Assembly: GCF_016785095.1 (NCBI RefSeq)
Contig: NZ_JAEKJB010000010.1
Span: 353,960 to 417,959 of the forward strand
DNA: 64,000 nucleotides
Reading direction: 5' to 3'
From: Alloalcanivorax marinus
Lineage (GTDB): Bacteria > Pseudomonadota > Gammaproteobacteria > Pseudomonadales > Alcanivoracaceae
Part shown: positions 52,933-62,433 of the stretch, piece by piece
Numbering within the stretch: position 1 is the stretch's first letter
Layout of the letters: each line of letters begins with the position of its first letter
Program-made: the position numbers and the translations under genes
Notes under the pieces: generated by a model
Databases searched by the model: none
Told to the model about the DNA's origin: nothing
Seen by the model: only the letters and a program-made list of their open reading frames with translations

Positions 52933-53415
52933 CTACCCTTTACGTGACGCCTTGGTGCCCTTGGGCAGCACCACGGTAGCGGTGAGCGACAGACGGTCGT
53001 GCAGGGTCTGATGGGGATGCACCAGCGCCACCAGGTAACCGGCGCCCAGCAGCAGCCAGGACAGGCCGGCGGCGGCGAAACGCGCCACCGTCTGCCAGAG
53101 ACGCAAGGGGCCGCCGCGATAATCGCGTACCTGCAGGCGCCAGGCGCGCATGCCCAGGGTCTGGCCGCCATGCAGCCAGAACCAGGCATAAAAGGCCCAG
53201 GTCTCGATCAGCAGCAGCGGAAACAGCACCCCCTTGAGAATCACCGGATCGGCGCGGGTCACGCCGTTGATGTCCTGGGTGGGCAGACCGCTGTGGTTAT
53301 AGAGGATCACGAACAGCCCGGCACTGACGAACCACAACGCCAGCACCAGAAAGCCGTCGTAGACCAGGGCCATCAGGCGTTTGAACAGACCGGCGGGTTT
53401 CGCGTCTTCGGGCAT
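52933..53415 (-). CDS. RDD family membrane protein
   Basis: A 160-residue protein with three or four hydrophobic helices and the RDD pattern: [21 protein letters not shown] (Arg and Asp of the motif in helix 1), [13 protein letters not shown] between the helices, and [10 protein letters not shown] (Asp-Arg) near the end. Function is unknown; some relatives affect ion transport. The start at 53415 gives a short N-terminus before helix 1; the open frame continues upstream through the tRNA gene and is not coding there. It ends 8 bases before queA. Confidence 0.87.
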   Translation of the reverse strand: MPEDAKPAGLFKRLMALVYDGFLVLALWFVSAGLFVILYNHSGLPTQDINGVTRADPVILKGVLFPLLLIETWAFYAWFWLHGGQTLGMRAWRLQVRDYRGGPLRLWQTVARFAAAGLSWLLLGAGYLVALVHPHQTLHDRLSLTATVVLPKGTKASRKG

Positions 53416-53434
53416 GGGCTGGGCGCAACTGTCG

Positions 53435-53464
53435 GAAACAATGGAGCCCGCGCGGGGCGGGCTC
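53435..53464 (-). terminator. Probable terminator of tRNA-Leu
   Basis: On the minus strand a perfect 8-bp stem GAGCCCGC / GCGGGCTC (53464-53457 and 53451-53444) is followed by CATTGTTTCC, a weak T-rich tail, 27 bases after the tRNA 3' end. A smaller hairpin (GACCGT / ACGGTC) lies between them. Confidence 0.5.
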
Positions 53465-53490
53465 TCGGGGACCGTGAACGGTCTTGAATC

Positions 53491-53577
53491 TGGTACCAGA
53501 GGCCGGACTTGAACCGGCACGGGTTTTACCCCAACGGATTTTGAATCCGTCGTGTCTACCAATTCCACCACTCTGGC
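53491..53577 (-). tRNA. tRNA-Leu (anticodon CAA)
   Basis: An 87-nt class II tRNA. The acceptor stem GCCAGAG/CTCTGGT (one G-U type pair at the end) is followed by encoded ACCA. The D-arm TGGAATTGGTAGACAC, an anticodon stem ACGGA-TTCAAAA-TCCGT with anticodon CAA, the long variable arm TGGGGTAAAACCC and the T-arm with GGTTCAAGTCC are all present. CAA reads UUG leucine codons. A tRNA-Leu is found between queA and lptG in pseudomonads too. Confidence 0.97.
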
Positions 53578-53618
53578 TTTGGCGGGCGATCCGCCCGCGC
53601 GGGTCGCCCAGGGCCGCG

Positions 53619-53647
53619 AGTATACCAAGGCGCGGCCCGATTGCCAG
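53619..53647 (-). promoter_or_regulatory. Sigma-70 promoter of tRNA-Leu
   Basis: On the minus strand CTGGCA (53647-53642) and TATACT (53624-53619) are separated by 17 bases. The predicted start near 53612 leaves a leader of about 35 bases before the mature tRNA. The leader is GC-rich with overlapping palindromes (GCGGGC/GCCCGC). Confidence 0.65.
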
Positions 53648-53656
53648 CGGCGAGCG

Positions 53657-54718
53657 TCAACGCACCCGCGCCAGCATCCATATTCCCAGGATCACGCACA
53701 GTAAAGGCGGCAGCCCGGCGGCGATCAGGGGGTCGGTACGGAACACCAGGGACAGGTGACCAAAGAACTGCTGTCCGTAGTGGAAGGTCAGGCCGGCGAC
53801 GATGCCCGCCGCCATGCGCAGCCCCATGGTCACCTCGCGCAGAGGGCCGAACACAAAGGAAATGGCGATCAGCACCATGCCGATGGTGGCCGCCGGCATC
53901 AGCAGCTTCTGCCAGAAGGCCAGCAGGTAATCGGCGCTTTCCAGGCCCTGCTGGCGCAGGTAGCTGGCATAGCTCCACAGTTTGCTCATCGCCAGGCGGC
54001 CGGGCTCCAGCACCACCACGCTGAGCAGTTGCGGCGTGAGGCTGGTGTGCCACTCGCCGCCGCGCTGGCTGAAGGTCTCCGTGCCTTTGTCGGTGAAGCG
54101 GGTGCCCTGGATGTTCTCCAGGGACCAGTGGTCGCCCTGATAGATGGCGCGCTCGGCGAACTGGCTTTGCGCCAGGGTGTGGTTATCGGTAAAGCGGTAG
54201 CGGGTGAGACCGTAAAGCACGCCGTTGGGCTGCACCGTGTTGATATGGATGAACTCATCACCTTCCCGGTGCCAGAAGCCGTAGTCCGAGCGCAGCGCTT
54301 CACCACCTCCCTCCTGAAGGGAGCGATTGCTCTGCGCCACCTGCTCGGAATAAGGCGCCAGGTATTCGCCGACCAGCAGGGAAATCACCATCAGGAAGAT
54401 CACCGGGCGCAGCACCATCCAGCTCACCCGCAGGGTGGAGACGCCGGCGGCGCGGATCACCGACAGCTCGCCGCTATTGGCCATCAGCCCCAGCCCGATC
54501 AAGGTGCCCAACAGGATCGCCATCGGCATGTATTCATGCACCCGGCGCGGCACCGTGGTGAGGATGAACTGCAGTGCCTGCAGGATCTGATAGTTACCAC
54601 GCAGGAATTCCAGCTCGTAGATGAACCCGAACAAACAATCCAGCCCGACGATGATGGCGACGATGGCCAGGGACGGAATCAGCACCGCCCGCCAGAAATA
54701 GCCGTTGAGCAGCTTCAT
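53657..54718 (-). CDS. lptG: LPS export ABC transporter permease LptG
   Basis: A 353-residue inner-membrane subunit of the LptB2FGC transporter that lifts LPS from the inner membrane onto the Lpt bridge. It has six helices, three on each side of a periplasmic beta-jellyroll domain (about 130-260). Motifs: MKLLNGYFWRAVLIPSLAIV, YLAPYSEQVAQSNRSL and LMPAATIGMVLIAISFVFGPLREVTMGLRM. The start at 54718 overlaps the lptF stop as ATGA. Order lptF-lptG and divergence from pepA are conserved in gammaproteobacteria. Confidence 0.96.
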   Translation of the reverse strand: MKLLNGYFWRAVLIPSLAIVAIIVGLDCLFGFIYELEFLRGNYQILQALQFILTTVPRRVHEYMPMAILLGTLIGLGLMANSGELSVIRAAGVSTLRVSWMVLRPVIFLMVISLLVGEYLAPYSEQVAQSNRSLQEGGGEALRSDYGFWHREGDEFIHINTVQPNGVLYGLTRYRFTDNHTLAQSQFAERAIYQGDHWSLENIQGTRFTDKGTETFSQRGGEWHTSLTPQLLSVVVLEPGRLAMSKLWSYASYLRQQGLESADYLLAFWQKLLMPAATIGMVLIAISFVFGPLREVTMGLRMAAGIVAGLTFHYGQQFFGHLSLVFRTDPLIAAGLPPLLCVILGIWMLARVR

Positions 54719-55815
54719 GAACGGGCCCTCCGGGAAAACAGGCGGCCACCGAAATACAGCATGAAGACGGCGAGCAACGCGATCACATGTATCCACAGCA
54801 TGGAATAGAACCAGGGCCGCTCGCTACCGGGCACGGCGGCGATCCAGCTGCGCATGGTCAGCAACAGGCCGACATAGAGCATGTAGCCAAGCACCGCCGG
54901 GATCATGCGCAGGAAGCGGCCCTGGCGCGGATTGACCCGGGCCAGGGGGATCGCCGCCAGGCACATGATGGGCACGGTGAGCACCAGGGAGAGACGCCAC
55001 TGCAGCTCCGCCCAGGCCTGATTGGTGCCTTCGTCGAGCAGCTCCACGGTGGTGCGCCCGCGCACTTCCGGCGGCCGGCTGCTGGAGCGCTCCTCGCCGA
55101 TGCGCACCCGGGCCTGCTCGAAGGCCACCTCGCGATAATCCGCCTCGCCAGGCTTGCCCTGATACTGATAGCCATCCTCGAGCAGCAAATAACTGATGCC
55201 ATCCTGCTGTTCCAGACGGCCACTACGCGCCCAAACGGTAAGCAGGCGCCCCGCCTCCTGGTCGGCGAAACTGGCGTCGGCGACGAACACGTTTTCCAGG
55301 TGCCCTTCCTCGCGGTTGAGGCTTTCCGCGTAGGTGGCGCGCTGGGCATCGCCGTCACCCTTGACGTGAAAACGGCCCGGCGTGAGCAGTTCCAGAGCGG
55401 AGCGCCCCTTCTGCTCCTCGAAGATGCGGTTTACCTCGGCGTCGCCATTGGGGGTCACGTAAAGGGCGAACAGGGCAATCACGCCCATCGCCACCAGCAC
55501 CGGGGCGATGATGGAGCGCGCCACCCTGCCATCGCCCTGGCCACCGGCGCGCAACACCACCATCTCGTTGTCCATGTGCATGCGCCCGAGCACCAGCAGA
55601 ATGGCGATGTACAGGCTTAGCGGCAGGATCATCTGCAGGAATTCCGGCAACCGGAACGCCATCACCAGAAACAGGGCGTCGGCGGCGATCTGGCCGGCCG
55701 CCGCTTCGGCCAAGTACTTGATAAAGCGACCACTGACCAGCACCATCACCAAAATGAAGGTGACCATCACCGTGGTCATGAAGATCTGACGATTGATATA
55801 GCGGTGTAGTATCAA
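54715..55815 (-). CDS. lptF: LPS export ABC transporter permease LptF
   Basis: A 366-residue partner of LptG with the same layout: helices 1-3 (ILHRYINRQIFMTTVMVTFI onward), a periplasmic jellyroll (about 125-265) and helices 4-6 ending in VIALLAVFMLYFGGRLFSRR. Motif LPLSLYIAILLVLGRMHMDNEMVVLRAGG is typical. The start codon is TTG: it is the only start that keeps the conserved ILxRY N-terminus before helix 1. The 53-base gap to divergent pepA must hold both promoters; none is convincing by eye. Confidence 0.96.
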   Translation of the reverse strand: MILHRYINRQIFMTTVMVTFILVMVLVSGRFIKYLAEAAAGQIAADALFLVMAFRLPEFLQMILPLSLYIAILLVLGRMHMDNEMVVLRAGGQGDGRVARSIIAPVLVAMGVIALFALYVTPNGDAEVNRIFEEQKGRSALELLTPGRFHVKGDGDAQRATYAESLNREEGHLENVFVADASFADQEAGRLLTVWARSGRLEQQDGISYLLLEDGYQYQGKPGEADYREVAFEQARVRIGEERSSSRPPEVRGRTTVELLDEGTNQAWAELQWRLSLVLTVPIMCLAAIPLARVNPRQGRFLRMIPAVLGYMLYVGLLLTMRSWIAAVPGSERPWFYSMLWIHVIALLAVFMLYFGGRLFSRRARS

Positions 55816-55868
55816 CGTTGGCCCTGTCCTGCACTCATCGAGTGCGGCATTGTAACTCAGGAGACAGC

Positions 55869-57350
55869 ATGGAGTACGCCATCGGCCATTCGGCCTTGCC
55901 CAAATTACGGGTGGATTGCCTGATTTTACCTCTCGGCAGCGACACCACCCTGCCCGAGAGCCTGCCCGATGAGACCCGCGCGGCGGTGAAGGCGTTCATC
56001 AAGGCCGGTGATTTTTCCGGCGACAAGGGCCAGATGGCGTGGCTGCACCAGCCCGCCGGCCTGGCGGCGGCCCGCCTGCTGCTGGTGGGAACCGGCGCCA
56101 AGCCGCTGGACGGCCTTGCCTTCCAGAAACTGATCGGCCAGGTAAGCCGCGGCCTGCAAAAAGGGCCGGTGAAACATGCCGCCTGGGTGCTGGGCACTGT
56201 CACCGTGGAGCGTGATCTGGACTGGCAGGTACGCGAAGGCACCCGCGTGGCCGAGGAAGCCGCCTACCGGTTCGACCACTATCGCAGTAAGCCGCCCAAG
56301 GCGTCCAAGCTGAAGAAATGGACGTTCTGGCTGGCGGAACGCAATAACGGCCTGAAAAAGGCCGCCGCCACCGGCAAGGCCGTGGCCGAGGGCACCGCCC
56401 TGGCCAGGGATCTGGGCAACATGGCGCCCAACGACTGCCACCCGGATTATCTGGCCCAGTGTGCCCGGGACCTGGCCAAGCACTACGAGAAGCTGTCCGT
56501 TAAGGTGATCAGCTACGCCCAGGCCGAGAAGATGGGCATGGGCGCTTTCTGCGCCGTGGCCCGGGGCAGCGCCCGCAAGGGCTGCCTGATCGTGATGGAT
56601 TACAAGGGCGCCGCTGGCAAGCCGGTTTCCCTGGTCGGCAAGGGCATCACCTTCGACACCGGTGGCATTTCCCTGAAGCCCGGCGCCACCATGGATGAGA
56701 TGAAGTACGACATGGGCGGCGCCGCCAGCGTGTTCGGCAGCGTCAAGACGGTCTGCGAGCTGGGCCTGCCGATCCACCTGGTGGCCGTGGTGGCCGCCGC
56801 CGAGAACATGCCCGACGGCGAGGCCACGCGGCCCGGCGACATCGTCAAGACGCTGTCCGGCCAGACCGTGGAGATCCTCAACACCGACGCCGAGGGCCGG
56901 CTGGTGCTGTGTGACGCCCTCACCTACGTGCAACAGAAGCACAAGCCGCACACCGTGATCGACATCGCCACCCTCACCGGCGCCTGCGTGGTGGCACTGG
57001 GCGCCCATGCCCAGGCGGTGTACGCCAACGACGACGATCTCGGCGAGGCGCTGCTGGGCGCCGGCCAGGACACCGGCGACCGGGGCTGGCCCATGCCGCT
57101 GTGGGAGGACTACCAGAGCCAGTTGGACAGCCCCTTTGCCGATATGCAAAACATTGGCGGCCCCAAGGCCGGCTCGATCACCGCCGCCTGCTTCCTGCAC
57201 CGCTTCGCCCGGGACGTGAAGTGGGCCCACCTGGACATCGCCGGCACCGCCTGGGTCAGCGGCGGCAAGGACAAGGGCGGCACCGGCCGGCCGGTGCCCA
57301 TGCTGACCCGCTACCTGATGAATCTGGCGGACGGCAAGAAGAAGGGCTGA
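55869..57350 (+). CDS. pepA: Leucyl aminopeptidase PepA
   Basis: A 493-residue M17 aminopeptidase with two metal ions per subunit, normally a hexamer. The N-terminal macro-like domain is followed by the catalytic domain with VGKGITFDTGGISLKPG (Lys and Asp ligands), DMGGAASVFG, AAENMPDGEATRPGD and the family signature NTDAEGRLVLCDAL (Asp, Glu ligands). In E. coli and Pseudomonas PepA also acts as a DNA-binding protein in site-specific recombination and regulation. The start at 55869 has AGGAGA upstream. holC follows after 4 bases. Confidence 0.96.
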   Translation: MEYAIGHSALPKLRVDCLILPLGSDTTLPESLPDETRAAVKAFIKAGDFSGDKGQMAWLHQPAGLAAARLLLVGTGAKPLDGLAFQKLIGQVSRGLQKGPVKHAAWVLGTVTVERDLDWQVREGTRVAEEAAYRFDHYRSKPPKASKLKKWTFWLAERNNGLKKAAATGKAVAEGTALARDLGNMAPNDCHPDYLAQCARDLAKHYEKLSVKVISYAQAEKMGMGAFCAVARGSARKGCLIVMDYKGAAGKPVSLVGKGITFDTGGISLKPGATMDEMKYDMGGAASVFGSVKTVCELGLPIHLVAVVAAAENMPDGEATRPGDIVKTLSGQTVEILNTDAEGRLVLCDALTYVQQKHKPHTVIDIATLTGACVVALGAHAQAVYANDDDLGEALLGAGQDTGDRGWPMPLWEDYQSQLDSPFADMQNIGGPKAGSITAACFLHRFARDVKWAHLDIAGTAWVSGGKDKGGTGRPVPMLTRYLMNLADGKKKG

Positions 57351-57354
57351 GGCC

Positions 57355-57774
57355 TTGACCGAGATCCTCTTCTACATCACCGACCGGGCCGGCGAGGGCG
57401 TGCAAACCGCCCTCGCCTGGCGCATCGCCGACAAGGCCTGGCGTCAATCCCACCGGATTTACATCCATTGCGGCGACGCCGAGCACGCCCGGGCGGTGGA
57501 CGAGGCGTTCTGGCGCCAGCCGGCCACCGGCTTCCTGCCCCATGAGCCCGCCGGGCCCGATGCCGCCTCCCCGGTGGTGGTGGGCCATGGCGACGATCCC
57601 GGCGACCACCATGACGTGCTGATCAACCTGGCGCCGGCGGTGCCGGACTTCGCCACCCGCTTCCAGCGGGTGGCGGAAATGATCACCGGCGACCCGGATT
57701 TGCGCGAGGCGGGCCGGGCCCGGTTTCGCTTCTACCGCGACCGGGGCTTCGATATCCAGAGCCACCGTCTGTGA
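57355..57774 (+). CDS. holC: DNA polymerase III chi subunit
   Basis: A 139-residue subunit of the clamp-loader complex that links polymerase III to SSB. The visible features are [54 protein letters not shown] and a C-terminal [15 protein letters not shown]. The start is TTG, 4 bases after pepA and just after a GGGCTGAGG site. Position pepA-holC-valS is conserved in gammaproteobacteria. Confidence 0.93.
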   Translation: MTEILFYITDRAGEGVQTALAWRIADKAWRQSHRIYIHCGDAEHARAVDEAFWRQPATGFLPHEPAGPDAASPVVVGHGDDPGDHHDVLINLAPAVPDFATRFQRVAEMITGDPDLREAGRARFRFYRDRGFDIQSHRL

Positions 57775-57822
57775 AGCGCCCCCCGGCCGCCCGCAATGGG
57801 CGACGGGGCGCGCCCTCTTCGC

Positions 57823-57828
57823 TATAAT
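57823..57828 (+). promoter_or_regulatory. Possible -10 box of a valS promoter
   Basis: TATAAT lies 37 bases before the valS start in the 91-base gap after holC, in an AT-richer patch of a GC-rich spacer. The hexamer 17 bases upstream (GCGACG) is a poor -35 box, so this is tentative. Confidence 0.4.
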
Positions 57829-57865
57829 TCGCCCTTCGTTTTTGACGGTGAAGACAGCGCAGACC

Positions 57866-60631
57866 ATGGACAAGACCTACCAACCCGAGCGTATCGAGCA
57901 GGCCTGGTACAAGACCTGGGAAGAGGCGGGGCATTTCCGCCCCTCCGGCGAGGGCGAATCCTTTGCCATGGTGATCCCGCCACCCAACGTCACCGGCAGC
58001 CTGCACATGGGCCACGCCTTCCAGGACACCATCATGGATACCCTGGTGCGCTACCGGCGCATGCAGGGCCGCAACACCCTTTGGCAAGTGGGCACCGACC
58101 ATGCCGGCATTGCCACCCAGATGGTGGTGGAGCGGCGTCTGGCCGGCGAAGGCACCAACCGCCACGAGCTGGGCCGCGAGAAATTCCTGGAAAAGGTCTG
58201 GGAATGGAAGGGCGAATCCGGCGGCACCATCACCCGCCAGCTGCGGCGCATGGGCGCCAGCGTGGACTGGAGCCGTGAGTGTTTCACCATGGACGAGGGC
58301 TTCTCCCGAGCGGTGCGCGAGGTGTTCGTGCGCCTGCACAAGGAAGGCCTGATCTACCGCGGCAAGCGGCTGGTTAACTGGGACCCGGCACTGCACACCG
58401 CGATTTCCGACCTGGAAGTGGAGAACCGGGAGGAGCAGGGCCACCTGTGGCACTTCCGCTACCCACTGGCGGACGGCTCGGGCCATCTGGTGGTGGCCAC
58501 CACCCGCCCGGAAACCATGCTTGGCGACACCGCCGTGGCGGTGCATCCGGAAGATCCACGCTACAAGGACCTGGTCGGCCAGCACATCCGCCTGCCCCTG
58601 GCGGACCGGGAAATCCCCATCATCGCCGATGAGTACGTGGACCCGGACTTCGGCTCCGGCTGCGTCAAGATCACTCCGGCCCACGACTTCAATGACTATG
58701 AAGTGGGCAAGCGGCACGACCTGCCGATGATCAACCTGCTCACCGACGACGCCCACCTCAACGACAGCGTCCCCGAAGCCTACCGGGGCCTGGAACGCTT
58801 CGAGGCCCGCAAGCGGGTGGTGGACGACCTGGACGCCCTGGGCTTGCTGGAAAAAGTGGAAGACCACACCCTGCAGGTGCCGCGCGGCGACCGCTCCGGC
58901 GTGATCATCGAGCCCTATCTCACCGATCAGTGGTTCGTGGCCGTGGAAAGCCTGGCCAGGCCCGCCATCGAGGCGGTGGAGAACGGTTCCATCCAGTTCG
59001 TGCCCAAGAACTACGAAAACATGTATTTCTCCTGGATGCGCGATCTGCAGGACTGGTGCATCTCCCGGCAGCTCTGGTGGGGGCACCGCATTCCCGCCTG
59101 GTACGACGCCGATGGCAATATCTACGTGGGCCGCGACGAGACCGAAGTGCGCGCCGACAACGACCTGGGCGACACGCCGCTGACCCAGGACGAGGACGTA
59201 CTGGACACCTGGTTCAGCTCCGCGTTGTGGACCTTCGCCACCCAGGGCTGGCCCGAGCAAACCGAGGATCTCAGGACCTTCCACCCCACCGACGTGCTGG
59301 TCACCGGCTTCGACATCATCTTCTTCTGGGTCGCCCGGATGATCATGATGACCCTCAAGTTCATGGATGAGGTGCCCTTCAAAACGGTGTACGTACACGG
59401 GCTGGTACGTGACTCCGAAGGCCAGAAGATGTCGAAGTCCAAGGGCAACGTGCTCGACCCCCTGGACCTGATCGACGGCATCGACCTGGATAGCCTGGTG
59501 GAAAAGCGCACCCGGGGCCTGATGCAGCCGCAGAAGGAAAAGCAGATTACCAAGCGCACTCACAAGGAATATCCGGATGGCATCAACGCCTACGGCACCG
59601 ACGCGCTGCGCTTCACCTTCCTGTCGCTGGCCTCCACCGGCCGTGACATCAAGTGGGACATGGGCCGCATCGAGGGTTATCGCAACTTCTGCAACAAGAT
59701 CTGGAACGCGGCCCGCTACGTACTGATGAACACCGAGGGCCAGGATTGCGGCCTGGACGGCGGCGCCGACGTGACCCTGTCCCTGGCGGATCGCTGGATC
59801 ATCAGCGCCCTGCAGCGCGCCGAACGGGAAGTGGGCGAGGCCCTCGACCAATTCCGCTTTGACGTGGCCTCCCAGGCCGCCTATGAGTTTATCTGGAACG
59901 AGTACTGCGACTGGTATCTGGAATTGTCCAAACCGGTGCTCTACAGCGACGATTACAGCGAAGCGGAAAAGCGTGGCACCCGCCGTACCCTGGTGCGGGT
60001 GCTGGAAGCGATCCTGCGCATGGCGCATCCGTTCATGCCGTTCATCACCGAGGAAATCTGGCAGAAGGTAGCGCCGCTGGCCGGTCGCTCCGGCGACACC
60101 ATCATGCGCCAGCCCTACCCGGCCGCCGATACCGGCCTGGTGGATTCCGAGGCGGAGAACGACATCGGCTGGATCAAGGCGGTGATCACCGCGGTGCGCA
60201 ACATCCGTGGCGAGATGCGTATTCCCCCGGGCAAGGCCCTGGAGGTCTACCTGCACAACGGCAAGGACAGCGACCGGGCCCGCCTGGACGCCAACCACAA
60301 TTTCCTGTGCCGGCTGGCCAGGCTGGAGTCCATCACCTGGCTGGCGCCGGAGGATTCCGCGCCGGCCTCCGCCACCGGTCTGGTGGGCGACATGGAGATC
60401 CTGGTGCCGATGGCCGGGCTGATCGACAAGAACGCCGAGATCGAACGACTCGGCAAGGAAATCGAAAAGCTGCGCAAGGAAGTGGGCCGCGGCGAAGGCA
60501 AGCTACGCAACCCCGACTTCGTGGACAAGGCGCCGGAAGCAGTGGTCAACAAGGAACGCGAGAAGCTTGATGACCACCGTTCCCAACTGGCTCGCCTGGA
60601 AGAGCAGTTGGAGAAGATCAAGTATCTGTGA
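57866..60631 (+). CDS. valS: Valine-tRNA ligase
   Basis: A 921-residue class I aminoacyl-tRNA synthetase that charges tRNA-Val and edits threonine. The HIGH motif is HMGH (47-50, in [14 protein letters not shown]), the CP1 editing domain spans about 190-330 ([22 protein letters not shown]), and the second signature KMSKS is at 521-525. The anticodon-binding domain and a C-terminal coiled coil ([20 protein letters not shown]) follow. Start at 57866 ([20 protein letters not shown]); a TTG eight codons upstream is in frame but not family-like. Confidence 0.97.
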   Translation: MDKTYQPERIEQAWYKTWEEAGHFRPSGEGESFAMVIPPPNVTGSLHMGHAFQDTIMDTLVRYRRMQGRNTLWQVGTDHAGIATQMVVERRLAGEGTNRHELGREKFLEKVWEWKGESGGTITRQLRRMGASVDWSRECFTMDEGFSRAVREVFVRLHKEGLIYRGKRLVNWDPALHTAISDLEVENREEQGHLWHFRYPLADGSGHLVVATTRPETMLGDTAVAVHPEDPRYKDLVGQHIRLPLADREIPIIADEYVDPDFGSGCVKITPAHDFNDYEVGKRHDLPMINLLTDDAHLNDSVPEAYRGLERFEARKRVVDDLDALGLLEKVEDHTLQVPRGDRSGVIIEPYLTDQWFVAVESLARPAIEAVENGSIQFVPKNYENMYFSWMRDLQDWCISRQLWWGHRIPAWYDADGNIYVGRDETEVRADNDLGDTPLTQDEDVLDTWFSSALWTFATQGWPEQTEDLRTFHPTDVLVTGFDIIFFWVARMIMMTLKFMDEVPFKTVYVHGLVRDSEGQKMSKSKGNVLDPLDLIDGIDLDSLVEKRTRGLMQPQKEKQITKRTHKEYPDGINAYGTDALRFTFLSLASTGRDIKWDMGRIEGYRNFCNKIWNAARYVLMNTEGQDCGLDGGADVTLSLADRWIISALQRAEREVGEALDQFRFDVASQAAYEFIWNEYCDWYLELSKPVLYSDDYSEAEKRGTRRTLVRVLEAILRMAHPFMPFITEEIWQKVAPLAGRSGDTIMRQPYPAADTGLVDSEAENDIGWIKAVITAVRNIRGEMRIPPGKALEVYLHNGKDSDRARLDANHNFLCRLARLESITWLAPEDSAPASATGLVGDMEILVPMAGLIDKNAEIERLGKEIEKLRKEVGRGEGKLRNPDFVDKAPEAVVNKEREKLDDHRSQLARLEEQLEKIKYL

Positions 60632-60638
60632 GGCCGCC

Positions 60639-61217
60639 ATGGACGCCAGCGACCCGCGCCGCGCGCGCATTCTGGCCAGTGCCCGGGATGTGTTCGCCCG
60701 GGAGGGGTTCCGACGGGCGGAGGTGAAAACCATCGCCTCCGCCGCCGGCGTGGGCAAGGCGACCATCTACCGCTTCTTCCAATCCAAGGATGCATTGCTG
60801 CTCACCGTGGTGGAGGAAAACCTGACCACGGTGCGTGATCTGGTGCTGCGCGAGTTGCTGTCCGCCGCGCCCCCGCTGACCCGCCTGGAGAACGTGTGCC
60901 GGGCGGTGGCGCGCTTCCTGGAACGCGAACGCGACTTCTCACGCCTGCTGATTCAGGAAGCCGGCGAATTTCTCGGCCCGATCCAACTGCGCTACCTGCG
61001 GCTGGTGGATGACAACCTGCCGGTGGCCGACGCCTTCTTCGAGGAACTGCGCCGGGAAGGCTACTTCGTGGAATTGCCCACCCGCGACACTCTCCTGATG
61101 ATGGTCAACCTGCTGGTCGGCACCACCTATACCTGGGTGCTCACCGGCGAAGGGGAACTGGAGCGCCAGGCGCTCGCCTACATGAGGGTGCTGGTGCGCG
61201 GCCTGCGTGCCTCATGA
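60639..61217 (+). CDS. TetR/AcrR family transcriptional regulator
   Basis: A 192-residue repressor-type protein. The N-terminal helix-turn-helix (about 10-55) reads RARILASARDVFAREGFRRAEV and IASAAGVGKATIYRFFQSKD. The C-terminal ligand/dimer domain (about 70-190) is helical and unassigned. It starts 7 bases after valS, so it may be transcribed with it, and ends 3 bases before the end of the convergent second TetR gene. No obvious target gene is adjacent. Confidence 0.9.
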   Translation: MDASDPRRARILASARDVFAREGFRRAEVKTIASAAGVGKATIYRFFQSKDALLLTVVEENLTTVRDLVLRELLSAAPPLTRLENVCRAVARFLERERDFSRLLIQEAGEFLGPIQLRYLRLVDDNLPVADAFFEELRREGYFVELPTRDTLLMMVNLLVGTTYTWVLTGEGELERQALAYMRVLVRGLRAS

Positions 61218-61220
61218 CGC

Positions 61221-61913
61221 CTACTCCTCCTCCTCGGAACGCTCCAGCAGCGCCACCGTGGCGTCGCCACCCAATAGCACCGCCTCGGAGATACCGACCA
61301 TGGCGCGCTGGCATTGCGCCAGCCGCTCGGCGGAAAACTCGCCATCCTCGAAGATGTAAAGGGAATAATTCTCCAGAATCCACAGCATGGTGCGCATCAC
61401 CAGGGGGTCCATGTCGCGCCCGGTAAGGCGGCCAATCTCCGCGGTGAGCACATCCGCCGCGATGCGTTGCGCCCGCGCCCGGTGTGGCGCCAGCGCGGAA
61501 CCGGAAGCGCGTGCCTCTTCCATCATCAGCTTGATCACCGGGCCCATGCTGACGTGGTAATCAAAGTACACCTGCGTGGTGTTGCGGATGATTTCCTTGG
61601 CGGAACGGGACTGCCGCATCTCCTTGTGGAAATGCAGCAGCATATTGTCGATGAAGATTCGGTAGATGCTTTCCAGCACATCCATCTTGTTGCGGAAATA
61701 CTTGTAGAAGGTACGGCGCGACACCTCCGCCGCATCCAGCAGGTGCTGCACGGTAGTGCGGTTCAGCCCTCGCTGGGCGAACACATGCATGGAGTGAATC
61801 AGAATCTCGGCGCGTGCCTGGGAGCGCTGGCCACCCTCTTCCTCCGCATGGGCTTCGAGCACCTGGTTGACCACCTGGCGTATGGCGTCGAGATCATCCG
61901 CTCCGCGTTGCAT
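61221..61913 (-). CDS. TetR/AcrR family transcriptional regulator
   Basis: A 230-residue regulator. An N-terminal extension (about 1-30) precedes the helix-turn-helix (about 33-80: RAEILIHSMHVFAQRGLNRT, LLDAAEVSRRTFYKYFRNKMDVL). The C-terminal domain is helical and ends in an acidic run (RSEEEE). The start at 61913 has GGGATAAG upstream; the longer open frame includes the dyad at 61928-61956, a likely operator, so it is not coding there. The DUF2061 gene lies upstream on the same strand, 74 bases away. Confidence 0.9.
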   Translation of the reverse strand: MQRGADDLDAIRQVVNQVLEAHAEEEGGQRSQARAEILIHSMHVFAQRGLNRTTVQHLLDAAEVSRRTFYKYFRNKMDVLESIYRIFIDNMLLHFHKEMRQSRSAKEIIRNTTQVYFDYHVSMGPVIKLMMEEARASGSALAPHRARAQRIAADVLTAEIGRLTGRDMDPLVMRTMLWILENYSLYIFEDGEFSAERLAQCQRAMVGISEAVLLGGDATVALLERSEEEE

Positions 61914-61927
61914 GTTACTTATCCCCT

Positions 61928-61956
61928 GGTTTTGTTTACCGGCCGGTAGCTTAACC
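61928..61956. promoter_or_regulatory. Putative autoregulatory operator of the TetR gene
   Basis: A perfect 12-bp palindrome TACCGGCCGGTA (61937-61948) is flanked symmetrically by GGTT (61928-61931) and AACC (61953-61956), giving an imperfect dyad of 29 bases. It begins 15 bases upstream of the TetR start codon, where a self-repressing TetR would bind. Confidence 0.5.
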
Positions 61957-61987
61957 AAGCCCGACCGGGGCGTAAACAAGGAGTTTA

Positions 61988-62203
61988 TCAAGCGGCGAAA
62001 GCGTCCCCGTCGGCACCATCCCGGGCCCGTTTGCGACTTACCAGACGCTTCCAGACCTTTTCGTGGAAGTGGTAAGCCACCGTGTTCACGCACGGTTCCA
62101 CCAGAGCGGTAGCGCCGCCGATGCGCCAGTCACCGGTCATCGCCCAGACCACCAGGAAAGCCACACTGATGTGCATAACGCCGAAACTGAGTGTCTTGAT
62201 CAT
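61988..62203 (-). CDS. DUF2061 family small membrane protein
   Basis: A 71-residue protein with two hydrophobic segments (SFGVMHISVAFLVVWAMTGD and IGGATALVEPCVNTVAYHFHEKVW), which together match DUF2061, a small inner-membrane family of unknown function. The motif EPCVNTVAYHFHEKVW is its most conserved part. The start at 62203 has a GGAGGTG ribosome-binding site 7 bases upstream; the ATG-like codons further out lack one. A Fur-box-like sequence lies about 40 bases upstream. Confidence 0.85.
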   Translation of the reverse strand: MIKTLSFGVMHISVAFLVVWAMTGDWRIGGATALVEPCVNTVAYHFHEKVWKRLVSRKRARDGADGDAFAA

Positions 62204-62240
62204 GGGGCACCTCCTCATTGTGTGGGCCACCAGGGAATAT

Positions 62241-62259
62241 CTAAATGATATACATTCTC
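62241..62259. promoter_or_regulatory. Possible Fur box
   Basis: CTAAATGATATACATTCTC matches the 19-bp Fur consensus at about 13 positions, including the ATGATA and CATT cores. It lies upstream of the DUF2061 gene in a locally AT-rich patch of the 230-base divergent gap with yegS. The rest of that gap shows no other feature I can support. Confidence 0.35.
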
Positions 62260-62433
62260 ACCAATAGGTAAATGCGTCCTCTCTCTATTTTTTCAATAGG
62301 GCGGCACTATCAGAATCGCGGTACCGGTTAATTGTTGTAAAGGCGCCGGATTCCGAGGGTGCACCGGGCCCGGCTTGTCCGTACTCTGAGCCGGTCGGCG
62401 GCGGACGGACCGCGCCCAGGAAAAGGACCGAAC

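Noticed and set aside
55813..55830. TTGGCCCTGTCCTGC between lptF and pepA as a sigma-54 promoter
   Set aside because: GG and GC are only 9 bases apart, not 10.
57683..60298. Open frame of 871 codons on the minus strand
   Set aside because: Antisense shadow of valS, which has all synthetase motifs.
62278..62295. CTATTTTTTCAATAG as a terminator
   Set aside because: The stem is only five A/T pairs and the T-run lies in the loop, not after the stem.
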